Assembly (NCBI RefSeq): GCF_008728855.1
Contig: NZ_CP042906.1
Coordinates: 3,771,570 to 3,835,569, forward strand
Reading direction: 5' to 3'
Length of the DNA: 64,000 nucleotides
From: Hypericibacter terrae
Lineage (GTDB): Bacteria > Pseudomonadota > Alphaproteobacteria > Dongiales > Dongiaceae
Shown here: positions 19,351 through 27,994 of the stretch, in pieces
How the letters are laid out: each line of letters starts with the position of its first letter
How positions within the stretch are numbered: the first letter of the stretch is position 1
Made by a program: the position numbers and the translations under genes
Notes under the pieces: generated by a model
Databases searched by the model: none
Told to the model about the DNA's origin: nothing
What the model saw: the letters and a program-made list of their open reading frames with translations, nothing else

Positions 19351-19847
19351 GGCCGCGGGCCGCCGCAACCCTTGCCCTGGTCGCAGAAGGCGTGAGCGCG
19401 CCCCGGCTGCGCAAGAGCGTCCGGGCCACGCCGGTTGCGCATTACCGGCTCGACGACCAGGTGGGATTCATGCTGCGTCGTGTCAGCCAGCGCCATGTCG
19501 CGATCTTCGCGCGCCATATGGACAAGGACATCACGCCCACGCGCTGGGCGACGCTCGCCAAGCTCTATGAGGAAGGCCCGACCACCCAGAACCGCCTCGG
19601 TCGGCTGACCGCCATGGATGCGGCCACCATCAAGGGCGTGGTCGACCGCCTTATCAAGCGCCATCTGATCGAGACCCGCGCCGATCCCGAGGACGGGCGA
19701 CGGCGTGTCGTGGCCCTGACCGAGGCGGGACAGACCCTGGTCGAGCGCTCGCTGGCGCATGCCAGTGCGATCAGCCGCAAGACCCTCGAACCCTTGAGCT
19801 CCCGCGAGCAGGCCGTGCTGCTGGAGCTGCTGCGCAAGCTGGCGTGA
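19347..19847 (+). CDS. MarR-family transcriptional regulator
   Basis: A 166-residue winged-helix regulator. The core runs from LDDQVGFMLRRVSQRHVAIF through TPTRWATLAKLYEEGPTTQN and the recognition helix region LTAMDAATIKGVVDRLIKRH to the wing RADPEDGRRRVVALTEAG, all typical of MarR. The GTG start overlaps the DUF1185 stop. About 25 residues precede the usual domain start, so a later start is possible. As the last gene of the cluster it probably controls it in response to the pathway substrate or an intermediate. Confidence 0.9.
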   Translation: MRPRAAATLALVAEGVSAPRLRKSVRATPVAHYRLDDQVGFMLRRVSQRHVAIFARHMDKDITPTRWATLAKLYEEGPTTQNRLGRLTAMDAATIKGVVDRLIKRHLIETRADPEDGRRRVVALTEAGQTLVERSLAHASAISRKTLEPLSSREQAVLLELLRKLA

Positions 19848-19936
19848 CGACTCCCCGTTCCTTGTGCTTGAGTGCGCCCGGCTGAGGCGCTGCCCCGCGC
19901 CCGATCAGCGACCCTGAGGAGCCCTCGCGACCCCGC

Positions 19937-21592
19937 ATGACCCAGACTGCATCCCAGGACGGCCCGGCCGGCTCTCCCGACCGCTACGACTACATCATCG
20001 TCGGCGCCGGCTCGGCCGGCTGCGTGCTGGCCAACCGCCTGACCGAGAACGGGCGCCACAAGGTGCTGCTGCTCGAGGCCGGCCCCTCCGACCGCCGCTT
20101 CTGGGTCCAGGTGCCGATCGGCTATGGCAAGACTTTCTACAATCCCGTCCTCAACTGGATGTATCAGTCCGAACCCATCCCCGGCCTGAACAACCGCACC
20201 AACTATGTGCCGCGCGGCAAGATCCTGGGCGGATCCAGCTCGATCAACGCCATGGTCTATTCGCGGGGCCAGGCGGGCGACTACGAAGACTGGGAGGCGA
20301 TGGGCAACAGCGGCTGGGGCTGGAAAGAGGTGCTCCAGACCTATCGCAAGATGGAGGACCATGCGCTGGGTGCCGGTCCCTTCCACGGCGCCGGCGGACC
20401 GCTCCATGTCGACGACATCAGAAACGCCGTCCATCCGCTGAGTCACCTCTATGTGAAGGCGGGCCAGGAGGCCGGGCTGAAATACACGCCCGATCTCAAT
20501 GGCGAGACGATCGAGGGTGTCGGTCTCTACCAGATCACCACCAAGAACGGGCTGCGCTGGTCCTCCTCACGCGCCTATCTCTGGCCGGCGCAGGGCCGCG
20601 CCAATCTCCGCGTCGAGACCGGCGCGCTCGCGACCCGGATCCTGTTCGAGGGCAAGCGCGCGACCGGGATCGCCTATCGCCAGAACGGCCGGGAGATGAG
20701 GGCCTTCGCAGCCCGCGAGGTCATCCTCTCCGGCGGCTCGATCAACACGCCCCAGCTGCTGCAGCTTTCAGGCGTCGGACCGGCCGAGCTCCTGAAGCGG
20801 GTCGGCGTCGCCGTCCATCACGAGAGCCCGGCGGTCGGCCGCTATATGCAGGACCATGTCTGCTACGACTATATCTACCGGGCCTCGCAGCCGAGCCTGA
20901 ACAACGTTCTCTATCCCTGGTGGGGCAAGCTGCGGGTCGGGCTGCAATATATCCTGACGCGCAAGGGGCCGCTCTCGCTCAGCGTCAATCAGGGCGGCGG
21001 TTACTTCCGCTCCCGGCCCGATCTGGACCGGCCCAACATCCAGCTCTATTTCTCGCCGCTCACCTATGAGAAGGCGCTGCCCGGCGTGAAGAAGCTGATG
21101 GGCCCCGACCCCTTCCCCGGCTTCATCATCAGCGTCTCGCCCACCCGGCCGACCAGCCGCGGGCATCTCGAGATCAAATCGAGCGATCCGAACCAGGCGC
21201 CGGCGATCCAGCTCAACCTGATGTCGACCAATCACGACATGCAGGAACTGGTCGAGGGCATCCGTTTCATGGCGAAACTGGCGAAGGCCCCCTCGCTCGC
21301 CTCGGTCATTGCGGAACGGCTGCATCCGGGCCCGGGCGGCACCACCGACGACGAAATCGCCGCCGACATCCGCGCCCGCGCCTATTCGGTCTTCCATCCC
21401 TGCGGCAGCGCGCGCATGGGGCCGGACCCGAAGGAGTCCGTGGTCGATCCGCGGCTGCGCGTGCATGGCCTGTCGGGCTTGCGGATCGTCGATTCCTCGA
21501 TCTTCCCCACCGTGACGTCCGGCAACATCAACGCGCCGACGATCATGATCGGCGAACGCGGCTCGGAATTCGTGCTGGCGGATGCGAAATAG
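19937..21592 (+). CDS. GMC-family FAD oxidoreductase (choline dehydrogenase-like)
   Basis: A 551-residue flavoprotein oxidising an alcohol group. The FAD motif YDYIIVGAGSAGCVLANRL is at residues 15-33; the GMC signatures PRGKILGGSSSINAMVYSRG and SGGSINTPQLLQLSGVGPAE follow, and the C-terminus holds the catalytic His region (SVFHPCGSARMG and TSGNINAPTIMIGER). It lies 89 bp after the MarR gene on the same strand, so it may have its own promoter. Alcohols generated in the neighbouring pathway are possible substrates, but choline-like or other alcohols cannot be excluded. Confidence 0.92.
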   Translation: MTQTASQDGPAGSPDRYDYIIVGAGSAGCVLANRLTENGRHKVLLLEAGPSDRRFWVQVPIGYGKTFYNPVLNWMYQSEPIPGLNNRTNYVPRGKILGGSSSINAMVYSRGQAGDYEDWEAMGNSGWGWKEVLQTYRKMEDHALGAGPFHGAGGPLHVDDIRNAVHPLSHLYVKAGQEAGLKYTPDLNGETIEGVGLYQITTKNGLRWSSSRAYLWPAQGRANLRVETGALATRILFEGKRATGIAYRQNGREMRAFAAREVILSGGSINTPQLLQLSGVGPAELLKRVGVAVHHESPAVGRYMQDHVCYDYIYRASQPSLNNVLYPWWGKLRVGLQYILTRKGPLSLSVNQGGGYFRSRPDLDRPNIQLYFSPLTYEKALPGVKKLMGPDPFPGFIISVSPTRPTSRGHLEIKSSDPNQAPAIQLNLMSTNHDMQELVEGIRFMAKLAKAPSLASVIAERLHPGPGGTTDDEIAADIRARAYSVFHPCGSARMGPDPKESVVDPRLRVHGLSGLRIVDSSIFPTVTSGNINAPTIMIGERGSEFVLADAK

Positions 21593-21601
21593 CTTCTTCT
21601 T

Positions 21602-21776
21602 CCCTCCCCTTCACGGAGCGAGGGGAGGGTTGCGAAGAGTTAGTCGGAGCGAAGCGGAGACTTACTCGGAGCTGGGAGAGGGTGTGTGCGCAAGAAAGGC
21701 CCACCTCTCCCAGCTTCGGCTAAGGCTCGACTTCGTCTCGCCTAAGCCTGCGCAACCCTCTTCCCCCGCTACGCGG
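21602..21776. repeat. Composite palindromic intergenic element
   Basis: Several nested hairpins fill the gap between two convergent genes. CCCTCCCCT (21602-21610) pairs with 21621-21629; a 12-bp stem pairs 21670-21681 with 21704-21715; GGGTTGCG (21627-21634) is complementary to 21751-21758; and CCCGC-TAC-GCGGG spans 21764-21776. It probably ends transcription from both sides and may belong to a dispersed repeat family. A second copy is not in this window, so the repeat status is inferred from the structure. Confidence 0.6.
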
Positions 21777-21795
21777 GCGGAGAGGAGAGAAGACA

Positions 21796-22776
21796 CTACC
21801 CGTTCAAATAACCCTTCAACGCCCGCCCGATCCGCTCCATCGGCGCGACCTTCGGATCGGGCCAGGCGAATGTCTGCCCTGTGATCCGCTCGAACGCCTC
21901 GATATAGACCGCCGCCGTCTTCAACCGCATCTCGCGGGGGATCTCGGGGATCGGGTCCTTGTAGGGATTGCAGCGCGCGGTCACCCAGCTCCTCACGAAA
22001 TCCTTGTCGAAGCTTTCGGGCCGCTGGCCGGCCGCGACGCGCGCCTCGTAGCTGTCGGCGAACCAGTAGCGGCTGCTGTCGGGCGTGTGGATCTCGTCGG
22101 CGAGGATGATCCGGCCGCCCTCGTCGAGACCGAACTCGTATTTGGTATCGACCAGGATCAGCCCGCGCCTGGCGGCCATTTCGCGGCCGCGCGCGAACAG
22201 CGCCAGCGCGTATCGGGAGAGCTGGTCCCATTGCGGGCGGGTCAGGACCTTGCGCTCGACGATCTCGGCCGCCGAGAGCGGCTCGTCATGGCCGGCATCG
22301 AAGGCCTTGGTCGTCGGCGTGATGATGGTCTGCGGCAGCTTCTGGTTCTCGCGCATGCCGTCCGGGAACCTGATCCCGTACATCTCGCGCTTTCCCGCCT
22401 TGTACATCGGCCAGATCGAGGTGCCGGTGGTGCCGGCCAGATAATCGCGCACCACGATCTCGACCGGCATGATGGTCAGGCGCCGACAGGCCACGACATT
22501 GGGATCGGGATAGGCCAGCACATGGTTGGGACAGATGTCGCCGGTCGCCTCGAACCAGAAGCGCGCGGTCTGGGTCAGCACCTGGCCCTTTAGAGGAATC
22601 GAGGTCAGGATCCGGTCGAAGGCGCTCAGGCGATCGGTCGCGACGATGATGCGCCGCCCATCGGGCAGGTCGTAATTGTCGCGCACCTTGCCCTTGTAAT
22701 GGTTGGGCAGCTCGGGGAAGGAAACTTCGGCGAGAACCCGATCGAGATAGGGTTCCACGGACTTCGGATCGATCAT
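21796..22776 (-). CDS. purC: SAICAR synthase (phosphoribosylaminoimidazole-succinocarboxamide synthase)
   Basis: ATP-dependent ligation of CAIR with aspartate in purine synthesis. The 326-residue protein is the longer form of the family. Landmarks: [77 protein letters not shown] and [14 protein letters not shown]. It is convergent with the GMC gene and separated from it by the palindromic element. A housekeeping gene inserted between the catabolic genes and the enamidase homologue. Confidence 0.95.
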   Translation of the reverse strand: MIDPKSVEPYLDRVLAEVSFPELPNHYKGKVRDNYDLPDGRRIIVATDRLSAFDRILTSIPLKGQVLTQTARFWFEATGDICPNHVLAYPDPNVVACRRLTIMPVEIVVRDYLAGTTGTSIWPMYKAGKREMYGIRFPDGMRENQKLPQTIITPTTKAFDAGHDEPLSAAEIVERKVLTRPQWDQLSRYALALFARGREMAARRGLILVDTKYEFGLDEGGRIILADEIHTPDSSRYWFADSYEARVAAGQRPESFDKDFVRSWVTARCNPYKDPIPEIPREMRLKTAAVYIEAFERITGQTFAWPDPKVAPMERIGRALKGYLNG

Positions 22777-22822
22777 GAATAAGGCTTCGTCTCTGGCGTG
22801 AATGAGGGAATTGCGGCCGCGC

Positions 22823-24022
22823 TCAATGCGCGGCGAGCTCGGGGATGCGGGTCGCGGGCGGCGTGTTGCGGCTGCGCTGGGTGCGGACGATCCCGTCGAT
22901 GACGGTCATGCCCACGCCCGGCAGGTCACCCAGCCGGATGCTGTCGAGCATGGTCTTGCCCGGCGAATGCTGCGCCTTGTCGAGGAAGACGAAGTCGGCC
23001 GCCCGCCCCTTCTCGATCAGGCCGCAATCGAGCGAGCGCATCCGCGCGGTGTTGCCGGTGGCGAAGCAGATCGCGATCTCGGCCGGAATGTCGCCCAGCG
23101 AGGACAGCATCGAGATCATGCGCAGGATGCCGAGCGGCTGCACGCCCGATCCCGCCGGCGCATCGGTGCCGAGGATGACGCGCTCGAGCTGACCCATCTC
23201 CTTGGCGGTGCGCAGCGTGAAGAGCGCCGAGCGCTCATTGCCGTTATGGACCAGTTCGAGCCCGCGCTGGCAGCCCTCGCAGATGCAGCGGATCTGATCG
23301 TCCGGCAGGGCCGTATGTCCGCCATTGATATGGCCGACCACGTCGGTGTCGGCCTCCAGCACCACATCCTTGTCGATCAGGCCCGAGCCCGGGATCGAGG
23401 GGCCGCCGGTATGGATCGTGCTCTGGATTCCGTATTTGCGGGCCCAGGCGACCATCTTCCGGGCGGTCGGCCCGTCCTTGACGCCGCCCAGCCCCACCTC
23501 GCCCAGATACTTCACGCCGGCGGCGCCGAGTTCCTTGAAATCCTCCTCGCTCATGCCGGTCTCGATCACCGGCGCGCCGCCATGGACCTTGACCCCGCTG
23601 GAGCGGAAATTGGCGAAGGCGCGCTGGGCGAAGATCGCCATCGCCTTGACCCCGACGATGTCCTTGGGTCGGCCCGGCATATGGACCTCGCCGGCCGAGA
23701 TCATGGTGGTCACGCCGCCATGGAGATAGCTGTCGATCCAGTTGATCTGACTCTGGCGCGGCGTCCAGTCGCCGGCCACCGGATGGACGTGGCTGTCGAT
23801 CAGGCCCGGCGCCACGGCCGTCTCCTTGGCGTCGATCACCGTGCCCGCGCCCGACAGGTCCAGGTCTCTGGCCCGGCCGACGGCGGAGATGCGGCCGTCG
23901 ACCGCGACGATCGCGTCGGCGTCGAGGATGGGTTTCTGCAGGTCGCCGCTCAGCAGCAGACCGATATTGCGGATGACGAGCTTGCCGGGCCCGCCGGCCG
24001 GCTTGGCTTCCTCGGCTGCCAT
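22823..24022 (-). CDS. Enamidase-like amidohydrolase
   Basis: A 399-residue metal-dependent amidohydrolase. The N-terminus [20 protein letters not shown], the metal site [58 protein letters not shown] and [12 protein letters not shown] closely follow enamidase (Ena) of Eubacterium barkeri as I recall its sequence; Ena opens the tetrahydro-6-oxonicotinate ring to 2-formylglutarate. The C-terminal [16 protein letters not shown] also fits. The ATG at 24022 has GGGAG upstream. The same pathway supplies the Hnr-like gene 6 kb away, which supports the assignment. Other cyclic amide substrates are possible. Confidence 0.82.
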   Translation of the reverse strand: MAAEEAKPAGGPGKLVIRNIGLLLSGDLQKPILDADAIVAVDGRISAVGRARDLDLSGAGTVIDAKETAVAPGLIDSHVHPVAGDWTPRQSQINWIDSYLHGGVTTMISAGEVHMPGRPKDIVGVKAMAIFAQRAFANFRSSGVKVHGGAPVIETGMSEEDFKELGAAGVKYLGEVGLGGVKDGPTARKMVAWARKYGIQSTIHTGGPSIPGSGLIDKDVVLEADTDVVGHINGGHTALPDDQIRCICEGCQRGLELVHNGNERSALFTLRTAKEMGQLERVILGTDAPAGSGVQPLGILRMISMLSSLGDIPAEIAICFATGNTARMRSLDCGLIEKGRAADFVFLDKAQHSPGKTMLDSIRLGDLPGVGMTVIDGIVRTQRSRNTPPATRIPELAAH

Positions 24023-24168
24023 GATCGCACTCCCGGGAGGTCTTGAGGGTTGGGACCGCCAGTATTCAAAGAACCGGCCCCCGCCGCAAGGCCGCGGAAC
24101 CGCCCGCCTGCGCCCGCCGTTGAGAAGCAGGCCGGCGCCGCCGGCCGCCATCAGCGGGAGACCCCTCC

Positions 24169-24402
24169 ATGAAGCCCTGCGAATCCTGCGGAAATAGCTA
24201 CGACAAGGCGTTCGAAGTCATCATCGGCGGCACCAGCCACACCTTCGATTCCTTCGAATGCGCCATCCAGGCCCTGGCGCCCATTTGCGCCCATTGCGGC
24301 GTCAAGATCGTCGGCCACGGGCTCGAAGCCGATGGCGCCATCTTCTGCTGCAATCACTGCGCCGGCCATAAAGGCGAGACGAGGCTCCGCGACCGCGCCT
24401 AG
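24169..24402 (+). CDS. Small cysteine-rich protein, probable metal binder
   Basis: A 77-residue protein with eight cysteines in spaced pairs: CESCGNSYD, FECAIQALAP, CAHCGVKIVGHG and FCCNHCAGHKG. The pattern CxxC...CxxC plus His suggests one or two zinc sites. The block HTFDSFECAIQALAPICAHC looks like a widespread small conserved protein. No partner gene is obvious; it is divergent from the enamidase gene and convergent with the DUF3175 gene. Function unknown. Confidence 0.75.
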   Translation: MKPCESCGNSYDKAFEVIIGGTSHTFDSFECAIQALAPICAHCGVKIVGHGLEADGAIFCCNHCAGHKGETRLRDRA

Positions 24403-24440
24403 CGGATCCGTTCCCACTCATTCGCGGTGAAAGAGCTCCT

Positions 24441-24782
24441 TCAGCTCCATCTTCGCCCGCTCGAGAACTTTTTTCTGGCTGGCGAGAGATTGCGGCCGCC
24501 GCGATTAATATAGAAGTTCAACATCGACATGGCGGACTGGTAAGGGCCTGCTCTCCGTCGGTGGCTGGTTTCGGCCGAGCGCTTGAGCGAGCGGGCGATG
24601 CGCTTCGGATCCGCCCATTTGAACACCGTCGGGGTGAGGTCGAGGGCATCGCTCTTAGCCATCACGCCCGCAGACCAGCGTTTAATCTTGCTCGCGCTGG
24701 GACTGGTCTTGCGCCGGCCGGTTTTGAGAGAGGCCCTCTTGGATGAGGTCTTTCTTGGAGACATCTTCTTCCGGGTTGCCAT
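24441..24782 (-). CDS. DUF3175 protein, 0-frame product (full-length form needs a -1 frameshift)
   Basis: A basic protein: Lys/Arg/Ser-rich N-terminus, then the DUF3175 core (KRWSAGVMAKSDALDLTP, FKWADPKRIARSLKRSAE, GPYQSAMSMLNFYINRGG). The 0 frame ends with ARKKFSSGRRWS, which does not look like the family. Reading -1 after codons AGA-AAA-AAG gives VLERAKMELKELFHRE and a stop at 24418-24420, the expected helical C-terminus. The shift falls exactly on an A AAA AAG heptamer. AAAGGAG precedes the ATG, and an EcfG-type promoter lies 34 bp upstream, so the gene is probably induced in general stress. Function unknown. Confidence 0.8.
   Translation of the reverse strand: MATRKKMSPRKTSSKRASLKTGRRKTSPSASKIKRWSAGVMAKSDALDLTPTVFKWADPKRIARSLKRSAETSHRRRAGPYQSAMSMLNFYINRGGRNLSPARKKFSSGRRWS
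24468..24474 (-). other. Candidate -1 programmed frameshift site (A AAA AAG)
   Basis: The minus strand reads A AAA AAG with the codon phase X XXY YYZ (codons 103-105 are AGA, AAA, AAG), the same heptamer used in E. coli dnaX. Slipping back one base continues into the frame that gives the normal DUF3175 C-terminus. A small hairpin, GAGCT-GAAGG-AGCTC, follows about 21 bases downstream; that is further than usual for stimulatory structures. The alternative is a one-base deletion or sequencing error in an A tract. Confidence 0.5.
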
Positions 24783-24815
24783 CGTCTGCTCCTTTCTGGG
24801 TGCAGAAAACGACGT

Positions 24816-24840
24816 AACGCCTGCTACGCGGCGATGTTCC
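24816..24840 (-). promoter_or_regulatory. EcfG-type stress promoter for DUF3175 gene
   Basis: On the minus strand GGAAC (24840-24836) is followed after 16 bases by CGTT (24819-24816), the consensus of EcfG-dependent general stress promoters in alphaproteobacteria. The start codon is 34 bases further at 24782, leaving room for a short leader with AAAGGAG. It matches the three promoters found at 48.4 and 50.2 kb. Confidence 0.7.
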
Positions 24841-24856
24841 CTCGCACCGGTCTTAT

Positions 24857-26914
24857 TCAGACCCTCAATTCAACCAGATAGTTCCGGTGCGCATCGGTCA
24901 CGGCCGTCTGGCCCTTGAGCAGCAGGATGGTCGTGGTGGGCTCCTCGATCAGCGCCGGACCGTCGATGCGCGCGCCGCTGCCCAGTTTGTCGCCCTGATA
25001 GACCGGCAGCTCGACGAAGCCCTGCTTGGCGCCGAGATAGACCTTCCGGCGTGACTTCGGCGCCGGCAGGCCTACCTGCCTCGGCAGATCGACGCCCCGG
25101 CGGTCAGCCCCGCCGGTGTCGCCCACCGCCCGCACCTTCCAGGTGGTGAACTCGACCACGTCGTTCTCATCCTTGATGGTGTAGATGCGCTCATGCATCT
25201 GGTGGAAGGCCGCCGCCAGCCGCGGGAAGTCGCCCGCGCCGAGCCGGTCGCCCGGCAGCGTGAAGGGCACCTCGATATCCCAGGACTGGTAGAGATAGCG
25301 GCCCTGATAGGCATATTCGAAGCGCTGCCTGTTGCGCGGGAAGCCGGCCCGGTCGAGGAAATCGCGGCCGCGCTGGCGCAGGCGGTCGATCAGGGCGTTG
25401 GTGCGCTCGACATCGAAATCCGTATGCGTTTCATGCAGCGTCGCCGCCTCTTCCCAGCGCACGTCGGAGATGAGGCCGCCATAGGCGCTCAAACCGGCCG
25501 CGAAGCTCGGGATCATGAAGCGCTTGATGCCCAGGATCTGCGCCATCTCGCCGATATGGCAGGCGGTGGCCCCGCCGCCCGACACCAGATAGCTGTCGCG
25601 CGGGTCGATGCCCTCATTGACGGTGATGTCCTCGACCGCGCCGATCATGTTGTGGTTCGAGGTGGTGTAGATCGCGTAGGCCGCCTCGACCGTGCCGAGA
25701 CCGACCTTCCTGGCGAAGCGCTCGACCGCCTCGACCGCCCTGCCCCGATCGAGCTTCATCTGCCCGCCGAGGAAATAGTCCGGATCGATGATGCCGAGCA
25801 CGACATTGGCGTCGGTGACCGTGGCCTCGGTCCCGCCCTTGCCATAGCAGGCCGGACCGGGCTTGGCGGCGGCACTCTGCGGGCCGACCTTGATCAGGCC
25901 GCCGGCATCGACCCAGGCGATGCTGCCGCCGCCGGCCCCTACCGAGCGCACGTCGATCTTGGGGATTCCCAGCATGTCCATGCCAAAGGTCGCCTCCGGC
26001 GTGACCACGAGCTGGCGGTCGCGCAGCGCCGAGACGTCGAAGGTGGTGCCGCCCATATCGACCACGATCACGTTGGGATCGGTGGTGAGATGCATCGCGG
26101 CGATCGGCGCCAAAGTGGGGCCCGACATGACGCTGTAGATCGGCCGGGCGATGATTTCGTCCGGCGGCATCATGCCGCCGACGCAATTGGCGATGAGGAG
26201 CTCGTTCTTGTAGCCGGCCGCGCGCAGCGCCTGGTCGAGCTGGCTCACATAGGCGCCGACGATCGGATAGAGCGAGGCGTTGATCGCGGTCGCAATGGTG
26301 CGGCGGTATTCGCGCGGCACCGGATTGAGCTCATGGCTCAGGGTCACGGGGATGCCGGGCAGCTCGTTCTGCAGGATCTCGCGCACGCGCAGCTCATGCT
26401 TCGGATTGACGATCGACCAGAGCAGACTGACGGCAACCGCCGCGACGTTGCAGGTCTCGAGATGCTTCGCCGCCGCCACGACGTCGGCCTCGACCAGGGG
26501 ATCGATCTCGTTGCCCATGGAGTCGATCCGGCCCCGCACCTCGCAGGTGAATTTGCGCGGGATATAGGGCTCCGGATAATCGATCTTGGTCAGGAAGGCG
26601 CGTTTGCGCGGCGCCTCGCGCAGCGTGAGGATGTCGGGATGGCCCGCATTGCAGATCAGACCCGCGGTCGCGACCTTGCCTTCGACCAGCGCATTGGTCG
26701 AAACGGTGGTGCCATGCACCAGAAGCTCGAGCTTCGCCAGGAAGTCGGTCAGGGACAGCCCGCGCGATTTGGCGGCCAGGGTCAGCACATCCATGAAGCC
26801 GCGCTCGAACTCGCCGGGCGTGGTCGGGGATTTCATGATCTCGAGCCCTTTGCCGCGCTCATAGAGGATGAGGTCGGTGAAGGTTCCGCCGATATCGATG
26901 CAGCCTACGAACAT
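24857..26914 (-). CDS. hyuA: Hydantoinase/oxoprolinase family protein, A subunit
   Basis: A 685-residue ASKHA-fold ATPase subunit of the N-methylhydantoinase/5-oxoprolinase family, hydrolysing a cyclic amide or activating a substrate at ATP cost. Seen: VGCIDIGGTFTDLILYERGK at the start, LELLVHGTTVSTNALVEG, VIVVDMGGTTFDVSALRD and GAGGGSIAWVDAGGLIKVGP. Last gene of the seven-gene operon whose first gene is the B subunit, with a LIV transporter between them. The substrate is unknown; a hydantoin or lactam taken up by this transporter is the natural guess. Confidence 0.9.
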   Translation of the reverse strand: MFVGCIDIGGTFTDLILYERGKGLEIMKSPTTPGEFERGFMDVLTLAAKSRGLSLTDFLAKLELLVHGTTVSTNALVEGKVATAGLICNAGHPDILTLREAPRKRAFLTKIDYPEPYIPRKFTCEVRGRIDSMGNEIDPLVEADVVAAAKHLETCNVAAVAVSLLWSIVNPKHELRVREILQNELPGIPVTLSHELNPVPREYRRTIATAINASLYPIVGAYVSQLDQALRAAGYKNELLIANCVGGMMPPDEIIARPIYSVMSGPTLAPIAAMHLTTDPNVIVVDMGGTTFDVSALRDRQLVVTPEATFGMDMLGIPKIDVRSVGAGGGSIAWVDAGGLIKVGPQSAAAKPGPACYGKGGTEATVTDANVVLGIIDPDYFLGGQMKLDRGRAVEAVERFARKVGLGTVEAAYAIYTTSNHNMIGAVEDITVNEGIDPRDSYLVSGGGATACHIGEMAQILGIKRFMIPSFAAGLSAYGGLISDVRWEEAATLHETHTDFDVERTNALIDRLRQRGRDFLDRAGFPRNRQRFEYAYQGRYLYQSWDIEVPFTLPGDRLGAGDFPRLAAAFHQMHERIYTIKDENDVVEFTTWKVRAVGDTGGADRRGVDLPRQVGLPAPKSRRKVYLGAKQGFVELPVYQGDKLGSGARIDGPALIEEPTTTILLLKGQTAVTDAHRNYLVELRV

Positions 26915-26923
26915 GTCGGTTCT

Positions 26924-27991
26924 CTATGCTCTCGCGTCGGGGGCCGCCGACGCCGCCGGCTTCGGGTCGCCCCGACCCCATTTTGGCCAAGCCAGCTCGA
27001 AATCGCCCACCAGCCCCTGCGGGCGGAAGATCAGGATCAACAGCATCATCAGCGCCAGCGCGATCTCCTGCAGGCCGGGCGGCGCCGACAGGACCGTGTC
27101 ACCGATGGAAATGCCCTTCTCGATGGTACGGAAGATCTCCGATACCGCCGAGACCACGGCGACGCCGACCACCGCCCCCGTCAGACTGCGCATCCCGCCG
27201 ACCACCAGCATCGCGAGCGTGGTGAAGGTCAGGTTGAGATAGAAGGTGTTGGCGGTGACCGTGCCGATGAAATGCGCATAGAGCACGCCGCCCAAACCGA
27301 CGAAGACGGCGCTGATGACGAAGGCCACCAGCCGCTCGCGCGCCGGATCGATGCCGGACGCCGTCGCCGCCACCTCGTTCTCACGCGAGCATTGCAGCAG
27401 CAGGCCGCGCCGCGACTGCTTATACGCGGCGGCCACGACCAGCGTCACCAGCGCCGCCCCCAGCGCCACCCAGAGATTGACATAGACCGGCAGTCCCACC
27501 AGCGCCTGGCGCCCGCCCGTCACCTCCTGCCAGTTGGCGGTGACGACATGGACCACCATCAGCACGCCGAAGGTCGCCATCGGCAGGGCGATGCCCTTGA
27601 GCCGCATGATCGGCGCACCAACGATGAGCGCGAAGAGCCCGGTCACCGCGGCGGCGATGACCGCCGCCACGGCGACGGGCACCTGCAGGGCTTCGAGCGC
27701 CGGCGGCAGCTTCAGCAGCACCGCCTTCTTGACCGGCGGAATGGTCATGATGGCCGAGCTGTAGCCGGCGATCGCCATGAAGGCGATATGGCCGAAGGAG
27801 AGCACGCCCGAATTGCCGACGAAGATGAACATGCCGAGCACGACCACCAGCTTGATGATGGCCTCGGTGACCGTACGTTGCAGCGCCGGCGGACCCAGCG
27901 CCGCCAGCAAGGCCGCGAGCACGATCAGCGCCGCGAGGAACAGGCAGCTCTTGAGCTTGCGCTGGCGTTCGACGGACCAGGATTCGGCCAT
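26924..27991 (-). CDS. livM: LIV-type ABC transporter permease LivM (cassette 2)
   Basis: A 355-residue permease with multiple membrane segments. Typical parts are FVGNSGVLSFGHIAFMAIAG, the coupling loop RRGLLLQCSRENEVAATASG and LALMMLLILIFRPQGLVGD near the C-terminus. It starts three bases after livH and ends nine bases before hyuA. Belongs to the hyuB-livKGFHM-hyuA operon. Confidence 0.92.
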   Translation of the reverse strand: MAESWSVERQRKLKSCLFLAALIVLAALLAALGPPALQRTVTEAIIKLVVVLGMFIFVGNSGVLSFGHIAFMAIAGYSSAIMTIPPVKKAVLLKLPPALEALQVPVAVAAVIAAAVTGLFALIVGAPIMRLKGIALPMATFGVLMVVHVVTANWQEVTGGRQALVGLPVYVNLWVALGAALVTLVVAAAYKQSRRGLLLQCSRENEVAATASGIDPARERLVAFVISAVFVGLGGVLYAHFIGTVTANTFYLNLTFTTLAMLVVGGMRSLTGAVVGVAVVSAVSEIFRTIEKGISIGDTVLSAPPGLQEIALALMMLLILIFRPQGLVGDFELAWPKWGRGDPKPAASAAPDARA

Positions 27992-27994
27992 GGC

